Assembly (NCBI GenBank): GCA_015999985.1
Contig: JAECRA010000005.1
Span: 1-64,000, forward strand
DNA: 64,000 bases
Direction of reading: 5' to 3'
Source: Comamonadaceae bacterium
GTDB taxonomy: Bacteria; Pseudomonadota; Gammaproteobacteria; Burkholderiales; Burkholderiaceae_C
Of this stretch, positions 9,714 to 17,945 are shown in pieces. The position numbers and the translations under genes were made by a program. The notes beneath the pieces are model-generated. The model saw only the letters and a list, made by a program, of their open reading frames with translations. It ran no database searches and was not told where the DNA came from. Positions within the stretch are counted from its first letter, which is position 1; every line of letters begins with the position of its first letter.

Positions 9714-10118
9714 ATGGCCAAATCACCCGCCAATAACGCCGCGCAGCGCGTACGCAAAAAAGTCCGTAAGAACATTTCGGATGGCATTGCACACGTGCAC
9801 GCTTCGTTCAACAACACCATCATCACCATCACTGATCGCCAAGGCAACGCGTTGTCCTGGGCTTCGTCCGGTGGTCAAGGCTTCAAAGGTTCGCGTAAGT
9901 CGACTCCTTTTGCCGCTCAGGTGGCTTCCGAAGTGGCGGGTCGCGCTGCTATCGAACAAGGCATCAAGAACGTTGACGTCGAGATCAAGGGCCCAGGCCC
10001 AGGTCGTGAGTCCTCAGTGCGCGCTTTGGCTGCACTCGGCATTCGCATCACCTCGATTTCTGACGTGACGCCAGTCCCGCACAACGGCTGCCGCCCACAA
10101 AAGCGTCGTCGTATTTAA
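9714..10118 (+). CDS. rpsK: 30S ribosomal protein S11
   Basis: S11 lies on the platform of the small subunit near the mRNA exit channel. The 134-residue product contains [19 protein letters not shown] and ends with the conserved [18 protein letters not shown]. It starts 25 bases after rpsM, behind AAGAAGG. A terminator-like hairpin follows the gene, so expression of rpsD may be partly uncoupled. Confidence 0.98.
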   Translation: MAKSPANNAAQRVRKKVRKNISDGIAHVHASFNNTIITITDRQGNALSWASSGGQGFKGSRKSTPFAAQVASEVAGRAAIEQGIKNVDVEIKGPGPGRESSVRALAALGIRITSISDVTPVPHNGCRPQKRRRI

Positions 10119-10132
10119 TCGTACATACTCGT

Positions 10133-10163
10133 CTCCTGCGTCAATGCAGGAGGCAGTTTTTTT
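10133..10163 (+). terminator. Terminator or attenuator between rpsK and rpsD
   Basis: CTCCTGC (10133-10139) pairs with GCAGGAG (10146-10152) around a 6-base loop. A run of seven T (10157-10163) begins four bases after the stem. The spacer between stem and T-run is longer than ideal, so this may be a partial terminator that lowers transcription into rpsD rather than stopping it. Confidence 0.55.
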
Positions 10164-10178
10164 AAACCCAAGCCCACC

Positions 10179-10202
10179 GCCGTGATTTTCGTGAATCACG
10201 GC
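10179..10202 (+). promoter_or_regulatory. Perfect 9-bp hairpin in the rpsD leader
   Basis: GCCGTGATT (10179-10187) and AATCACGGC (10194-10202) form a perfect stem with a 6-base loop, about 58 bases before the rpsD start. No T-run follows. S4, the rpsD product, is the known translational repressor of the alpha operon in E. coli, so an S4-binding leader element is one possibility. The sequence alone does not prove it. Confidence 0.4.
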
Positions 10203-10259
10203 TCCCGCGGTTCAGCCCGTCAGGTTGATTGCGGAAGATGAAGCAAGAAGGAAGTTCAA

Positions 10260-10883
10260 GTGGCACGTTATCTCGGCCCTAAGGCCAAACTCTCCCGCCG
10301 CGAAGGCACTGATCTGTTCCTGAAGAGCGCACGCCGCTCCATCAGCGACAAAGCTAAATTCGACTCCAAACCGGGTCAGCATGGTCGCACTTCCGGCCAG
10401 CGCACTTCGGACTACGGTCTGCAACTGCGTGAAAAGCAGAAGGTCAAGCGCATGTATGGCGTGCTGGAAAAGCAATTCCGCCGCTACTTCGAAGAAGCTG
10501 ACCGCCGCCGTGGCAACACTGGCGCCAACCTGCTGTTCTTGCTGGAGTCCCGCCTGGACAACGTCGTGTACCGTATGGGCTTTGGCTCCACTCGCGCTGA
10601 AGCGCGTCAGCTGGTGTCGCACAAGGCTGTTACCGTCAACGGCAAGCCAGTCAATATTCCGTCGTATCTGGTCAAGACCGGCGACGTAGTTGCTGTGCGC
10701 GAAAAGTCGAAAACGCAGACTCGTATTCAGGAAGCCATGCAATTGGCTGGCCAAGTGGGTATGCCAGCTTGGGTCGAGGTCAATGTCGACAAAGTCGAAG
10801 GCACCTTCAAGAAAGTGCCTGATCGTGATGAGTTTGGCGCTGATATCAACGAATCGCTGATCGTCGAACTTTATTCGCGCTGA
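10260..10883 (+). CDS. rpsD: 30S ribosomal protein S4
   Basis: S4 is a primary 16S rRNA-binding protein that nucleates small-subunit assembly, and in E. coli it represses its own operon. The 207-residue product starts at the GTG at 10260 behind AAGGAAG and reads (M)[18 protein letters not shown]. The S4 RNA-binding domain lies around residues 97-160 ([27 protein letters not shown]). The 110 bases to rpoA contain a strong hairpin. Confidence 0.98.
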   Translation: MARYLGPKAKLSRREGTDLFLKSARRSISDKAKFDSKPGQHGRTSGQRTSDYGLQLREKQKVKRMYGVLEKQFRRYFEEADRRRGNTGANLLFLLESRLDNVVYRMGFGSTRAEARQLVSHKAVTVNGKPVNIPSYLVKTGDVVAVREKSKTQTRIQEAMQLAGQVGMPAWVEVNVDKVEGTFKKVPDRDEFGADINESLIVELYSR

Positions 10884-10910
10884 TTCTTGCGGTTTTAGTT
10901 CACCCTTGTT

Positions 10911-10936
10911 CCAACCCGCCGTCTTGGCGGGTTTGG
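10911..10936 (+). promoter_or_regulatory. Hairpin between rpsD and rpoA
   Basis: CCAACCCGCC (10911-10920) pairs with GGCGGGTTTGG (10926-10936) with one bulged T, around the 5-base loop GTCTT. Only three T residues are near the end of the stem, so efficient termination is unlikely. An RNA-processing or stability role between rpsD and rpoA is more plausible. Confidence 0.4.
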
Positions 10937-10993
10937 CGCTTCACCAGCCTTACCGGTGTAACGAGCCGGGGGTATTGAGAGGAAGTCTAGAGA

Positions 10994-11986
10994 ATGCAAA
11001 CCCAACTGCTGAAACCAAAAGCCATCAACGTCGAGCCCTTGGGGCCGAACAAAGCCAAGGTCACCCTCGAGCCCTTCGAGCGCGGCTACGGCCACACCCT
11101 GGGCAATGCCCTGCGCCGTGTGCTGCTGTCGTCGATGGTCGGCTATTCGCCTACCGAGGTGACGATTGCCGGCGTGCTGCACGAGTACTCCACCATTGAT
11201 GGTGTGCAGGAAGATGTTGTCAACATCTTGCTGAACCTCAAGGGCGTTGTGTTCAAGCTGCATAACCGCGACGAAGTCACGCTGAGCCTGCGTAAAGAAG
11301 GCGAAGGCGTGGTGACTGCTGCCGATATCCAGACTCCGCATGATGTCGAGATCATCAACCCCGAGCACGTGATTGCCACGCTGTCGCAAGGCGGCAAAGT
11401 GGACATGCAGATCAAGGTCGAAAAAGGCCGTGGTTATGTGCCCGGCACGATGCGTCGTTACGCTGATGAGACCACCAAGTCTATCGGTCGTATTGTTCTC
11501 GATGCATCGTTCTCGCCAGTCAAGCGCGTGAGCTACACCGTTGACAGCGCACGCGTGGAGCAGCGCACCGACCTGGACAAGCTGGTCGTTGAGATCGAAA
11601 CCAACGGCGCCATCACTGCAGAAGATGCAGTGCGCGCGTCTGCCAAGATTTTGGTGGAACAGTTGGCGGTGTTCGCTCAACTCGAAGGCAGCGAACTGGC
11701 TGCTTTCGATCAGCCTGCTCAACGTGGCGGCAGCGAACGCTTCGATCCTATCCTGCTGCGTCCTGTGGACGAGCTCGAACTGACCGTGCGCTCTGCCAAC
11801 TGCCTGAAGGCTGAGAACATCTACTACATCGGCGATCTGATTCAGCGCACCGAGAACGAGTTGCTCAAGACTCCCAACCTGGGCCGGAAATCTCTTAACG
11901 AGATCAAGGAAGTGTTGGCGTCTCGCGGCCTGACTCTCGGCATGAAGCTGGAGAACTGGCCTCCGTCTGGGCTGGACAAAAGGTAA
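10994..11986 (+). CDS. rpoA: RNA polymerase subunit alpha
   Basis: The alpha subunit dimerises to start assembly of RNA polymerase, and its C-terminal domain contacts UP elements and activators. The 330-residue product has the N-terminal assembly domain ([20 protein letters not shown], about residues 32-51). After a linker comes the alpha-CTD, about residues 250-315 ([20 protein letters not shown]). It is followed by a strong terminator, so rplQ is not simply read through as in E. coli. Confidence 0.98.
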   Translation: MQTQLLKPKAINVEPLGPNKAKVTLEPFERGYGHTLGNALRRVLLSSMVGYSPTEVTIAGVLHEYSTIDGVQEDVVNILLNLKGVVFKLHNRDEVTLSLRKEGEGVVTAADIQTPHDVEIINPEHVIATLSQGGKVDMQIKVEKGRGYVPGTMRRYADETTKSIGRIVLDASFSPVKRVSYTVDSARVEQRTDLDKLVVEIETNGAITAEDAVRASAKILVEQLAVFAQLEGSELAAFDQPAQRGGSERFDPILLRPVDELELTVRSANCLKAENIYYIGDLIQRTENELLKTPNLGRKSLNEIKEVLASRGLTLGMKLENWPPSGLDKR

Positions 11987-12047
11987 TTCGGGCCAGGGAA
12001 CTGGCTTAGCCTGAGATAGTGCCTGCTATTGCGGCGGGCCTGCTTTG

Positions 12048-12074
12048 AAAACGGGGTTGAGAAACCCCGTTTTT
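12048..12074 (+). terminator. Intrinsic terminator after rpoA
   Basis: ACGGGGTT (12051-12058) pairs perfectly with AACCCCGT (12063-12070) around a GAGA tetraloop. Upstream A residues pair with the T-run that follows (12070-12074). It closes the rpsD-rpoA transcript. The loop and 3' arm overlap the predicted rplQ promoter. Confidence 0.8.
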
Positions 12075-12085
12075 CGTTGTATAAT
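12057..12085 (+). promoter_or_regulatory. Promoter of rplQ, embedded in the rpoA terminator
   Basis: TTGAGA (12057-12062) and a perfect TATAAT (12080-12085) are 17 bases apart. The -35 box falls in the 5' arm and loop of the rpoA terminator. Transcription would start near 12092, leaving a leader of about 200 bases before rplQ. Confidence 0.7.
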
Positions 12086-12091
12086 CGAAGG

Positions 12092-12290
12092 CTCTTCAGA
12101 ACTTTGCCTTGTATGGCGCAGTTTTGAAAGAAATGCGCATCAGCCGCTTTATTCGAAAGCTCGGTATCTGCCTCTGCTCAATGGGGCTGTCTGAGTCAAG
12201 AAGTTGAAAAGCGGGCTAAAGCGCACGCAGTGCAGGGGCCGTACCTGATCCGGCGGCCTCATATAAGGTAATTTAAAAAGGAATAGCACC
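12092..12290 (+). promoter_or_regulatory. Long 5' leader of rplQ
   Basis: The gap from the predicted start point to rplQ holds no open reading frame of note. It can fold locally, for example GCGCA/TGCGC around 12117-12142 and a 7-bp stem pairing 12235-12241 with 12254-12260. A ribosome-binding site (AAAAAGGAA) lies just before the start codon. A leader this long for a single ribosomal gene suggests RNA-level control, which is inference. Confidence 0.35.
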
Positions 12291-12683
12291 ATGCGTCACG
12301 GCAACGGCCTTCGCAAACTTAACCGCACCAGCGCACACCGTCAGGCGATGCTGCGCAACATGATGAACTCGCTCATCGAGCATGAGGCCATCAAAACAAC
12401 GCTGCCTAAAGCCAAGGAACTGCGCCGCGTGATCGAACCCATGATCACCCTTGCTAAAGAGTCCACAGTCGCTAACCGCCGTCTGGCTTTTGCCCGTCTG
12501 CGTGATGACGACAGCGTCAAGAAATTGTTCAACGATCTGGGTCCACGCTTCAACGCGCGTCCAGGTGGTTACACACGTATTCTGAAAATGGGTTTCCGCG
12601 TCGGTGACAACGCGCCTATGGCGTTTGTTGAATTGGTTGATCGCCCAGAAATTTCTTCAGAAGAAGTTAAAGAAGCCAATTAA
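12291..12683 (+). CDS. rplQ: 50S ribosomal protein L17
   Basis: L17 lies near the polypeptide exit tunnel of the large subunit. The 130-residue product starts [20 protein letters not shown], diagnostic of the family. It has [15 protein letters not shown] in the middle and the short C-terminal tail typical of betaproteobacteria. It is the usual last gene of the alpha operon, but here it has its own promoter and long leader. Confidence 0.98.
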   Translation: MRHGNGLRKLNRTSAHRQAMLRNMMNSLIEHEAIKTTLPKAKELRRVIEPMITLAKESTVANRRLAFARLRDDDSVKKLFNDLGPRFNARPGGYTRILKMGFRVGDNAPMAFVELVDRPEISSEEVKEAN

Positions 12684-12688
12684 TAGGC

Positions 12689-12694
12689 TATAAT
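12689..12694 (+). promoter_or_regulatory. -10 element of the initiator tRNA promoter
   Basis: A perfect TATAAT lies 11 bases before the 5' end of the tRNA, so a start near 12701 would leave a very short 5' extension for RNase P. The -35 region falls in the last codons of rplQ and is weak (TTAAAG at 12667-12672, 16-base spacing). Confidence 0.5.
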
Positions 12695-12705
12695 TCAAAG
12701 CTTAC

Positions 12706-12782
<77 letters not shown>

Positions 12783-12786
12783 AATT

Positions 12787-12818
12787 AAAAAGCCCGCTGA
12801 ACACAGCGGGCTTTTTTT
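12787..12818 (+). terminator. Intrinsic terminator after tRNA-fMet
   Basis: AGCCCGCTG (12791-12799) pairs perfectly with CAGCGGGCT (12804-12812) around the loop AACA. Five A residues precede the stem and a run of T (12812-12818) follows, so it could act in both directions. Confidence 0.9.
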
Positions 12819-13087
12819 ATGCCCGTTCGCAAATCAAGAATGTAAGGCGGACGATCGGTCATAGTTCAAGCACGGAGCTAGGGCTGCATGACGTGCAGCG
12901 CAAGCACTGAGAGCGCTCCGGAGGGCTGATTTCAAAACAGCTTAGTCGCGACGAATTCGTCAGCTCGACCATTGCTGCGCAGGAACAGTGTGAGTACCTA
13001 TGGCCAGATAGGACAGGGGGCCATGTAAAGGTATCGCTGCGTAAAGAAGCATCAAGATTTTCATGCCGGACCGTAGAATACAAATAG

Positions 13088-13103
13088 CTGGTTATTTGTA
13101 CAG
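13088..13103 (+). promoter_or_regulatory. Putative LexA (SOS) box upstream of the radical SAM gene
   Basis: CTGGTTATTTGTACAG has the CTG-N10-CAG spacing of proteobacterial LexA sites. The right half (TACAGTA) is perfect and the left half differs from CTGT by one base. It lies 48 bases before the start at 13152, just downstream of a possible -10 TAGAAT (13074-13079). The rest of the 333-base stretch from 12819 to 13151 shows no convincing gene or other signal. Confidence 0.55.
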
Positions 13104-13151
13104 TACCTTGCCCATGGATTCACGGGTGAGCTACCTCTGGTTCAACACATC

Positions 13152-14474
13152 ATGGAAATACCTCAGAAGCTCAGCATCTTGGCTGATGCAGCCAAATACG
13201 ACGCTAGTTGCGCCTCCAGTGGGGTGAAGAATCGCGACTCAGTTGGCGGTCGTGGTATGGGGTCCGCCAACGGCTCCGGTATCTGCCATAGCTACACACC
13301 AGATGGGCGGTGCGTATCTTTGTTGAAGATCCTGCTCACCAATTTCTGCGTCTATGACTGCCAGTATTGCATCAATCGCAAGAGTTCCAATGTGCGACGG
13401 GCACGCTTCGATGTGGACGAAGTGGTGCAGATCACGCTCGATTTCTATCGTCGCAATTTGATCGAGGGCTTGTTCCTCTCGAGCGGCATTATTCAGAGCG
13501 CCAATTACACAATGGAGCAGCTCGTGCGGGTAGCGAAGGACTTGCGCGAGGTGCACGATTTTCGTGGCTACATTCATCTCAAGGCCATCCCCGAAGCGTC
13601 GCCCGAGATGCTCGCGCAGGCAGGCTTGTACGCAGACCGCCTCAGCATCAACATAGAGCTACCTACTCAGGGGAGCCTCGAAAAGCTCGCGCCTGAAAAG
13701 TCGCTTGCGACGATTCATCATTCGATGGGTGAGATTGCCAGCAAAGTGCAAGAGAGCGTGATGGAAAGGGCCGCTAGCCAAGACCGCGCCCGATCGCTAC
13801 CGGGGGGGCGTGGGGTTCGCAGGGCCGCTGTGCCTCGGTTTGCGCCGGGCGGACAAAGTACTCAGCTCATCGTGGGTGCAGATGCCAGCGACGACAGCCA
13901 AATCCTGCAGGTCAGCTCCAATCTCTACGCCAGCCATCAATTGCGCCGAGTCTATTATTCGGCGTTCAGTCCCATTCCTGAAAGCCCGAGCATGCTTCCG
14001 CTGGGCCAGCCACAGATGATGCGTGAGCACAGGCTCTACCAGGCGGACTGGCTGCTTAGAAACTATGGTTTCGCCGTGTCAGAAATCGGCGCAAGCCTGC
14101 GAAATGGCATGCTGGACCTGGAGCTTGACCCCAAGTTGGCATGGGCCCTTCAGCAACGCCATCGGTTTCCGGTGAATTTAAATACCGCGTCGCGAGAAGA
14201 CATCTTGCGTGTACCCGGCCTGGGAGCCAAGTCGGTCGATGTACTTCTTCGTGCGCGCCGATCCCGCTCCCTGCGCCTGGGCGATCTGGCCAAGCTTAGG
14301 ATTCGTTTGGACAAGGTTCGTCCCTTTGTCGAAGTGGCCGATCATCATCCCCACACCACGTTGGAAGACCCGCAACTTCGCTCGCGGCTCTTAATGGCTC
14401 AAACGGCCAGTCGGGCAGCCCTCAAACATGCAGGTTTGCAGGTGGAATCCGGTTCGCAGGCAAGCCTCTTCTAA
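13152..14474 (+). CDS. Radical SAM protein linked to DNA repair (TIGR03916-like)
   Basis: The 440-residue product has the radical SAM cysteine motif CVYDCQYC (C66, C70, C73), which binds the 4Fe-4S cluster that cleaves S-adenosylmethionine. A helix-hairpin-helix segment near residues 340-368 (NLNTASREDILRVPGLGAKS) suggests contact with DNA. This architecture matches the family described as a putative DNA modification/repair radical SAM protein found next to uracil-DNA-glycosylase-like genes. Its substrate is not known to me. The next gene, 24 bases downstream, is the usual DUF4130 partner. A LexA-like box upstream suggests induction by DNA damage. No strong ribosome-binding site precedes the ATG. 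Confidence 0.88.
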   Translation: MEIPQKLSILADAAKYDASCASSGVKNRDSVGGRGMGSANGSGICHSYTPDGRCVSLLKILLTNFCVYDCQYCINRKSSNVRRARFDVDEVVQITLDFYRRNLIEGLFLSSGIIQSANYTMEQLVRVAKDLREVHDFRGYIHLKAIPEASPEMLAQAGLYADRLSINIELPTQGSLEKLAPEKSLATIHHSMGEIASKVQESVMERAASQDRARSLPGGRGVRRAAVPRFAPGGQSTQLIVGADASDDSQILQVSSNLYASHQLRRVYYSAFSPIPESPSMLPLGQPQMMREHRLYQADWLLRNYGFAVSEIGASLRNGMLDLELDPKLAWALQQRHRFPVNLNTASREDILRVPGLGAKSVDVLLRARRSRSLRLGDLAKLRIRLDKVRPFVEVADHHPHTTLEDPQLRSRLLMAQTASRAALKHAGLQVESGSQASLF

Positions 14475-14498
14475 TTCGCCCACAGCAATTCGCTCAGC

Positions 14499-15341
14499 AT
14501 GAAACAGTGGACGATTGAACTGCCATCTAGCGATGATTGGGAGGCTTTCAGGCAAGCTGCCCGCCATTTGCTGACCTGTCACGTTCCATGGGACACAATC
14601 CACTGGACCTACCCTGGCAGAGATAAATCTGACGCATCAGCATCTTTGTTATTGGACGATGGCATACAGCCAGCCATTGCTGCGGAGCGGCTGGTCGATT
14701 ATTTTCCTGCGCAAGATGGACTACGCAACGGAGGGGAGCCAGGTGCGGACTCTCCTTTGCGAATTCCGCGCAGCGCAATGGATGTCTGCGCCTGCGCGAG
14801 CCTCCACGAACACCCGCACAGGTATGAACTTATCTACCGTTGGCTGCAAAAGTGCCGACTTGGAGAAATCGACGCGATAGATGCGCTGGATGCCGATTGG
14901 CGCCGCATTGAAAAAATGAAGATCGCGGTAGCGCATGAAATTCACAGAATGCATGCGTTTGTGCGATTTCAGCCGCTGCAGCGCGGCGAAGGCCTACCGG
15001 ATCTGCATGTGGCCTGGTTTGAGCCAGACCATCACATCATCAGGGCGGTCGCTCCATTTTTCATCAAGAGATTTCCCAATATGCACTGGATGATTCTGGC
15101 GCCGGAATTGGGCCTGCACTGGAACACCAGCGAACTGACCGAATCCACCGGTAATACCCAGGCATCACTGCCGGCGCCCGATGCAGGCGCAGAGCTTTGG
15201 CTGGCCTACTACCGCAGCACCTTCAACCCGAACCGTCTAAAAGCTTCAGCGTTGGCCCAGAAAATGCCACGACGCTATTGGAAAAATCTTCCCGAAGCTG
15301 CGTTGATCGAAGGCTTGATTCACGGGGCCGAGCGGCAGTGA
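14499..15341 (+). CDS. DUF4130 / TIGR03915-family DNA metabolism protein
   Basis: This 280-residue protein belongs to the family that accompanies the radical SAM repair protein. Its segments AHEIHRMHAFVRFQ (about residues 146-159) and AYYRSTFNPNRLKASAL with PRRYWKNLPEA near the C-terminus are the conserved blocks. In many genomes this domain is fused to a uracil-DNA glycosylase-like domain, but here it ends where that domain would start and no glycosylase gene follows. It lies 24 bases after the radical SAM gene, so the pair is almost certainly one operon. Its biochemical function is unknown; a DNA-repair role is inferred from context. Confidence 0.85.
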   Translation: MKQWTIELPSSDDWEAFRQAARHLLTCHVPWDTIHWTYPGRDKSDASASLLLDDGIQPAIAAERLVDYFPAQDGLRNGGEPGADSPLRIPRSAMDVCACASLHEHPHRYELIYRWLQKCRLGEIDAIDALDADWRRIEKMKIAVAHEIHRMHAFVRFQPLQRGEGLPDLHVAWFEPDHHIIRAVAPFFIKRFPNMHWMILAPELGLHWNTSELTESTGNTQASLPAPDAGAELWLAYYRSTFNPNRLKASALAQKMPRRYWKNLPEAALIEGLIHGAERQ

Positions 15342-15432
15342 GCTTTGGGTCGCTTGCTGAGGCCTGAGCTGCCCGGGAACCCGCACGCACCATCGGCCCG
15401 ATCTCCTAACTGAGGTCACCGGTCAGCCCTGA

Positions 15433-15882
15433 TTACCAGCCAGATTCACGGCGCAAAATGAAGGGGCTGGTGATGCCTTTTCGCGAATCCTGCCACTCGC
15501 CGCGAATTTCCTTGCCGCAGGAGCTCTCCACGAGCTTTCCTGTCCAGATGGCTGTGATACCTATGCGGTCGCTGGACTCATCAAGGTTGAATTCGCCTTC
15601 CTCCACGTCTCCCGAAGCAATCGATTGCGTATCGCCATAGCGCAACTCACCGCGCAGGCTTTCGGTGAATTCGGGGTGCTGGCGCAATGTCATGCTGCCG
15701 GTCTGCTTGACGGCTGGAAGTTCTATTCGCCACGCACCGTAGAGCTGGGGAGCTTTGAATGATTTCGCGGGGGCGCAGCGCTGCGTTGCAGACACGGGTT
15801 TCTCGGCCTCTTGTCCGAGCGCTAATGTTGGCAACATACAAGCCAAAAGCAAAGAAAGCGTGCTTCTCATCAGGGTGGTCAT
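15433..15882 (-). CDS. Small secreted protein of unknown function
   Basis: The 149-residue product begins with a signal peptide (MRSTLSLLLACMLPTLALGQ, from the second possible start at 15870), with likely cleavage after ALG, and would be periplasmic. The mature part is beta-rich and has two cysteines (in QRCAPAK and ESSCGKE) that could form a disulphide. I do not recognise the family. Its ATG overlaps the stop of the helicase gene upstream by four bases (ATGA), so the two are translationally coupled, although a shared role is not obvious. It converges with the DUF4130 gene, 91 bases away. Confidence 0.75.
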   Translation of the reverse strand: MTTLMRSTLSLLLACMLPTLALGQEAEKPVSATQRCAPAKSFKAPQLYGAWRIELPAVKQTGSMTLRQHPEFTESLRGELRYGDTQSIASGDVEEGEFNLDESSDRIGITAIWTGKLVESSCGKEIRGEWQDSRKGITSPFILRRESGW

Positions 15883-17945
15883 TCTTTAGAGGCCGCCTGC
15901 GCGGCTTGTTCGGTGATGGCGGCCTTGAGCGCAAACTCTGCCCTGAGGGCCTTCAATTTCTCGCGCGGGTCTTCTCTTGCGGTGCCTTTGTCAAGAGCCA
16001 TCTCAGCGATGAAGCGGCTGGGCTGGGCTGCAATGATCTCGCGCCCCTTTTTTCGGCGCCGGGTCCAACTGACCGCAAGGGTTTGTCGCGCGCGCGTGAT
16101 GCCGACGTACATCAGACGCCTCTCTTCTTCGATCCGGGCCGTAACGGCCTCTGCCGGAGCTTCTTCGTCGGCTCGGAAGGGCAGCAATCCTTCGTTAACA
16201 CCGGCCAGGATCACGTGAGGCCACTCAAGGCCCTTGGAGGCGTGTAGCGTGGAAAGCGTGACGACGTTCGGATTTTGTTCGCGCTCGCTCAAGGTTGAGA
16301 GTAGCGAGATCGTTTGCGCTACTTCCAGCAGGCTTTTGCTGTCACTGCCCCCACTTGCACCCGCCGCATCGTCGATACGCCCACCGCAGCGGCCGGCCAT
16401 CCATTCGCAAAAGTCCAGCACGTTGCTCCAACGCGCCGCGGCGAGTTTTTCGCTTTCTTCAGCGTCGTAGAGGTATTTTTCGTAGCCGATGTCCTTGAGC
16501 CAGTCAGTCAGGAAAGCCTTGGCAGCTTCTTCCCCTATGGTGTGCTTTGCTCTGTGCTGTAGATCGTTCACAAAGCGGCCAAACTCCTGCAGGCTACCCA
16601 CAGCTCGCGCAGAAAGCACCCCGCCGAGCGAGTTGGAAAACAGCGCGCCAAACAGGCTCAGGCGGTACTTGGTAGCCAAGTCGCCGAGTTGCGCCATGGT
16701 TTGATGGCCGATGCCTCGTTTGGGCGTCGTGATGGCTCGCATGAAGGCCGGGTCGTCGTCCTCGTTGATCCACAGCCGAAACCACGAGCAGAGGTCCTTG
16801 ATCTCGGCCCGATCAAAGAAGCTTTGTCCACCAGAGACCTTGTAAGGAATCTGAGCGCGCCTGAGCGCCTGCTCGAATAGTCTGGCCTGGTGGTTGGCCC
16901 TGTAGAGAATGGCGAAGTCTCGCCATTCCTTCTGTACGGAGGAGGCTCTCAAGCTCTGGATGCGTGCAGAGGCGCGTTCGGACTCGTGCATCTCATGGTC
17001 ACAGTCCACCACGCGTACAGGCTCTCCTTCGCCCAGTTCGGAAAATAAGCGTTTCGGGAAGAGCTTGGGATTAGGCCCAATCACGTTATTGGCCGCCCGC
17101 AAGATAGCACTGGTGGAGCGGTAATTTTGCTCCAGCTTGATGACTTTGAGGCGAGGGTAATCTAGCGGCAAGCGCTTGAGGTTGTCGAGGGTAGCGCCTC
17201 GCCAGCCGTAAATGCTCTGGTCGTCGTCTCCCACGGCAGTGAAGTTACCTTCGGAGCCAACCAGCAGCTTCAGCAGTTCATATTGGGTGGCATTGGTGTC
17301 CTGATATTCATCCACCAGGACATGCCCAAGGCGCTGTTGCCATCTCTCTCTGACGGCATCGTGATTTTTCAGCATACGCAGCGGCATACCGATCAAATCG
17401 TCGAAATCGACGCCCTGGTAGGCAGTCAGACGCTCGTGGTAGAGGACCATCAAGCGCGCAATCTCCCGCTCGCTCTCGCTGGTCGCTTGCTCCATAGCCT
17501 GTTCTGGCGTCAAACCTTCGTTTTTCCAGCGACTGATGGTCCATTGCCATTGCCGGGCCGTGGCGGCGTCTGTGGTGGTGCCGCAATCTTTCAGCAGGCT
17601 CAGGCATTCGTCGCTGTCCAGAATGCTGAACTGCGGCTTCAGGCCCATGACGGCGCCGTCCTCGCGGAGCAGGCGCACGCCTAAGGCATGGAAGGTGCAG
17701 ATCAGCACATCGCCTGCGGCTTTTCCGATCAGATCGCGCGCTCGCTCGCGCATTTCACTGGCGGCTTTGTTGGTAAAGGTGATGGCGGCCACGCGCTTAG
17801 GATCCAGACCGGTCTGGATCAAGCGAGCGATCTTTTGCGTGATGACGCGCGTTTTCCCCGAGCCCGCACCTGCAAGGACCAGGCAGGGACCTCGTAGATG
17901 GTTGACAGCGTCTTGCTGGGCTAGGTTTAAGCTGGCGACGGACAT
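15879..17945 (-). CDS. rep: ATP-dependent DNA helicase Rep (UvrD/PcrA family)
   Basis: Superfamily 1 3'-5' helicase that helps replication forks pass protein roadblocks and takes part in fork restart. The product of 688 residues starting MSVASLNLAQQDAV has Walker A GAGSGKT (residues 26-32), motif II DEYQDTN, motif III GDDDQSIYGWRGA, motif IV QNYRST, and motif V/VI with TLHASKGLEWPHV and YVGITRARQTL. The frame is open to 18059, but the 38 extra residues do not resemble the family, so the ATG at 17945 is chosen. Its length fits Rep better than UvrD, though the two are close. priA lies 2 kb away on the same strand. Confidence 0.92.
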   Translation of the reverse strand: MSVASLNLAQQDAVNHLRGPCLVLAGAGSGKTRVITQKIARLIQTGLDPKRVAAITFTNKAASEMRERARDLIGKAAGDVLICTFHALGVRLLREDGAVMGLKPQFSILDSDECLSLLKDCGTTTDAATARQWQWTISRWKNEGLTPEQAMEQATSESEREIARLMVLYHERLTAYQGVDFDDLIGMPLRMLKNHDAVRERWQQRLGHVLVDEYQDTNATQYELLKLLVGSEGNFTAVGDDDQSIYGWRGATLDNLKRLPLDYPRLKVIKLEQNYRSTSAILRAANNVIGPNPKLFPKRLFSELGEGEPVRVVDCDHEMHESERASARIQSLRASSVQKEWRDFAILYRANHQARLFEQALRRAQIPYKVSGGQSFFDRAEIKDLCSWFRLWINEDDDPAFMRAITTPKRGIGHQTMAQLGDLATKYRLSLFGALFSNSLGGVLSARAVGSLQEFGRFVNDLQHRAKHTIGEEAAKAFLTDWLKDIGYEKYLYDAEESEKLAAARWSNVLDFCEWMAGRCGGRIDDAAGASGGSDSKSLLEVAQTISLLSTLSEREQNPNVVTLSTLHASKGLEWPHVILAGVNEGLLPFRADEEAPAEAVTARIEEERRLMYVGITRARQTLAVSWTRRRKKGREIIAAQPSRFIAEMALDKGTAREDPREKLKALRAEFALKAAITEQAAQAASKE

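Noticed and set aside
12859-13083. A 74-codon minus-strand frame in the gap before the radical SAM gene
   Set aside because: No ribosome-binding site, no recognisable domain and an unlikely composition (Ser/Cys-rich); it is most likely chance.
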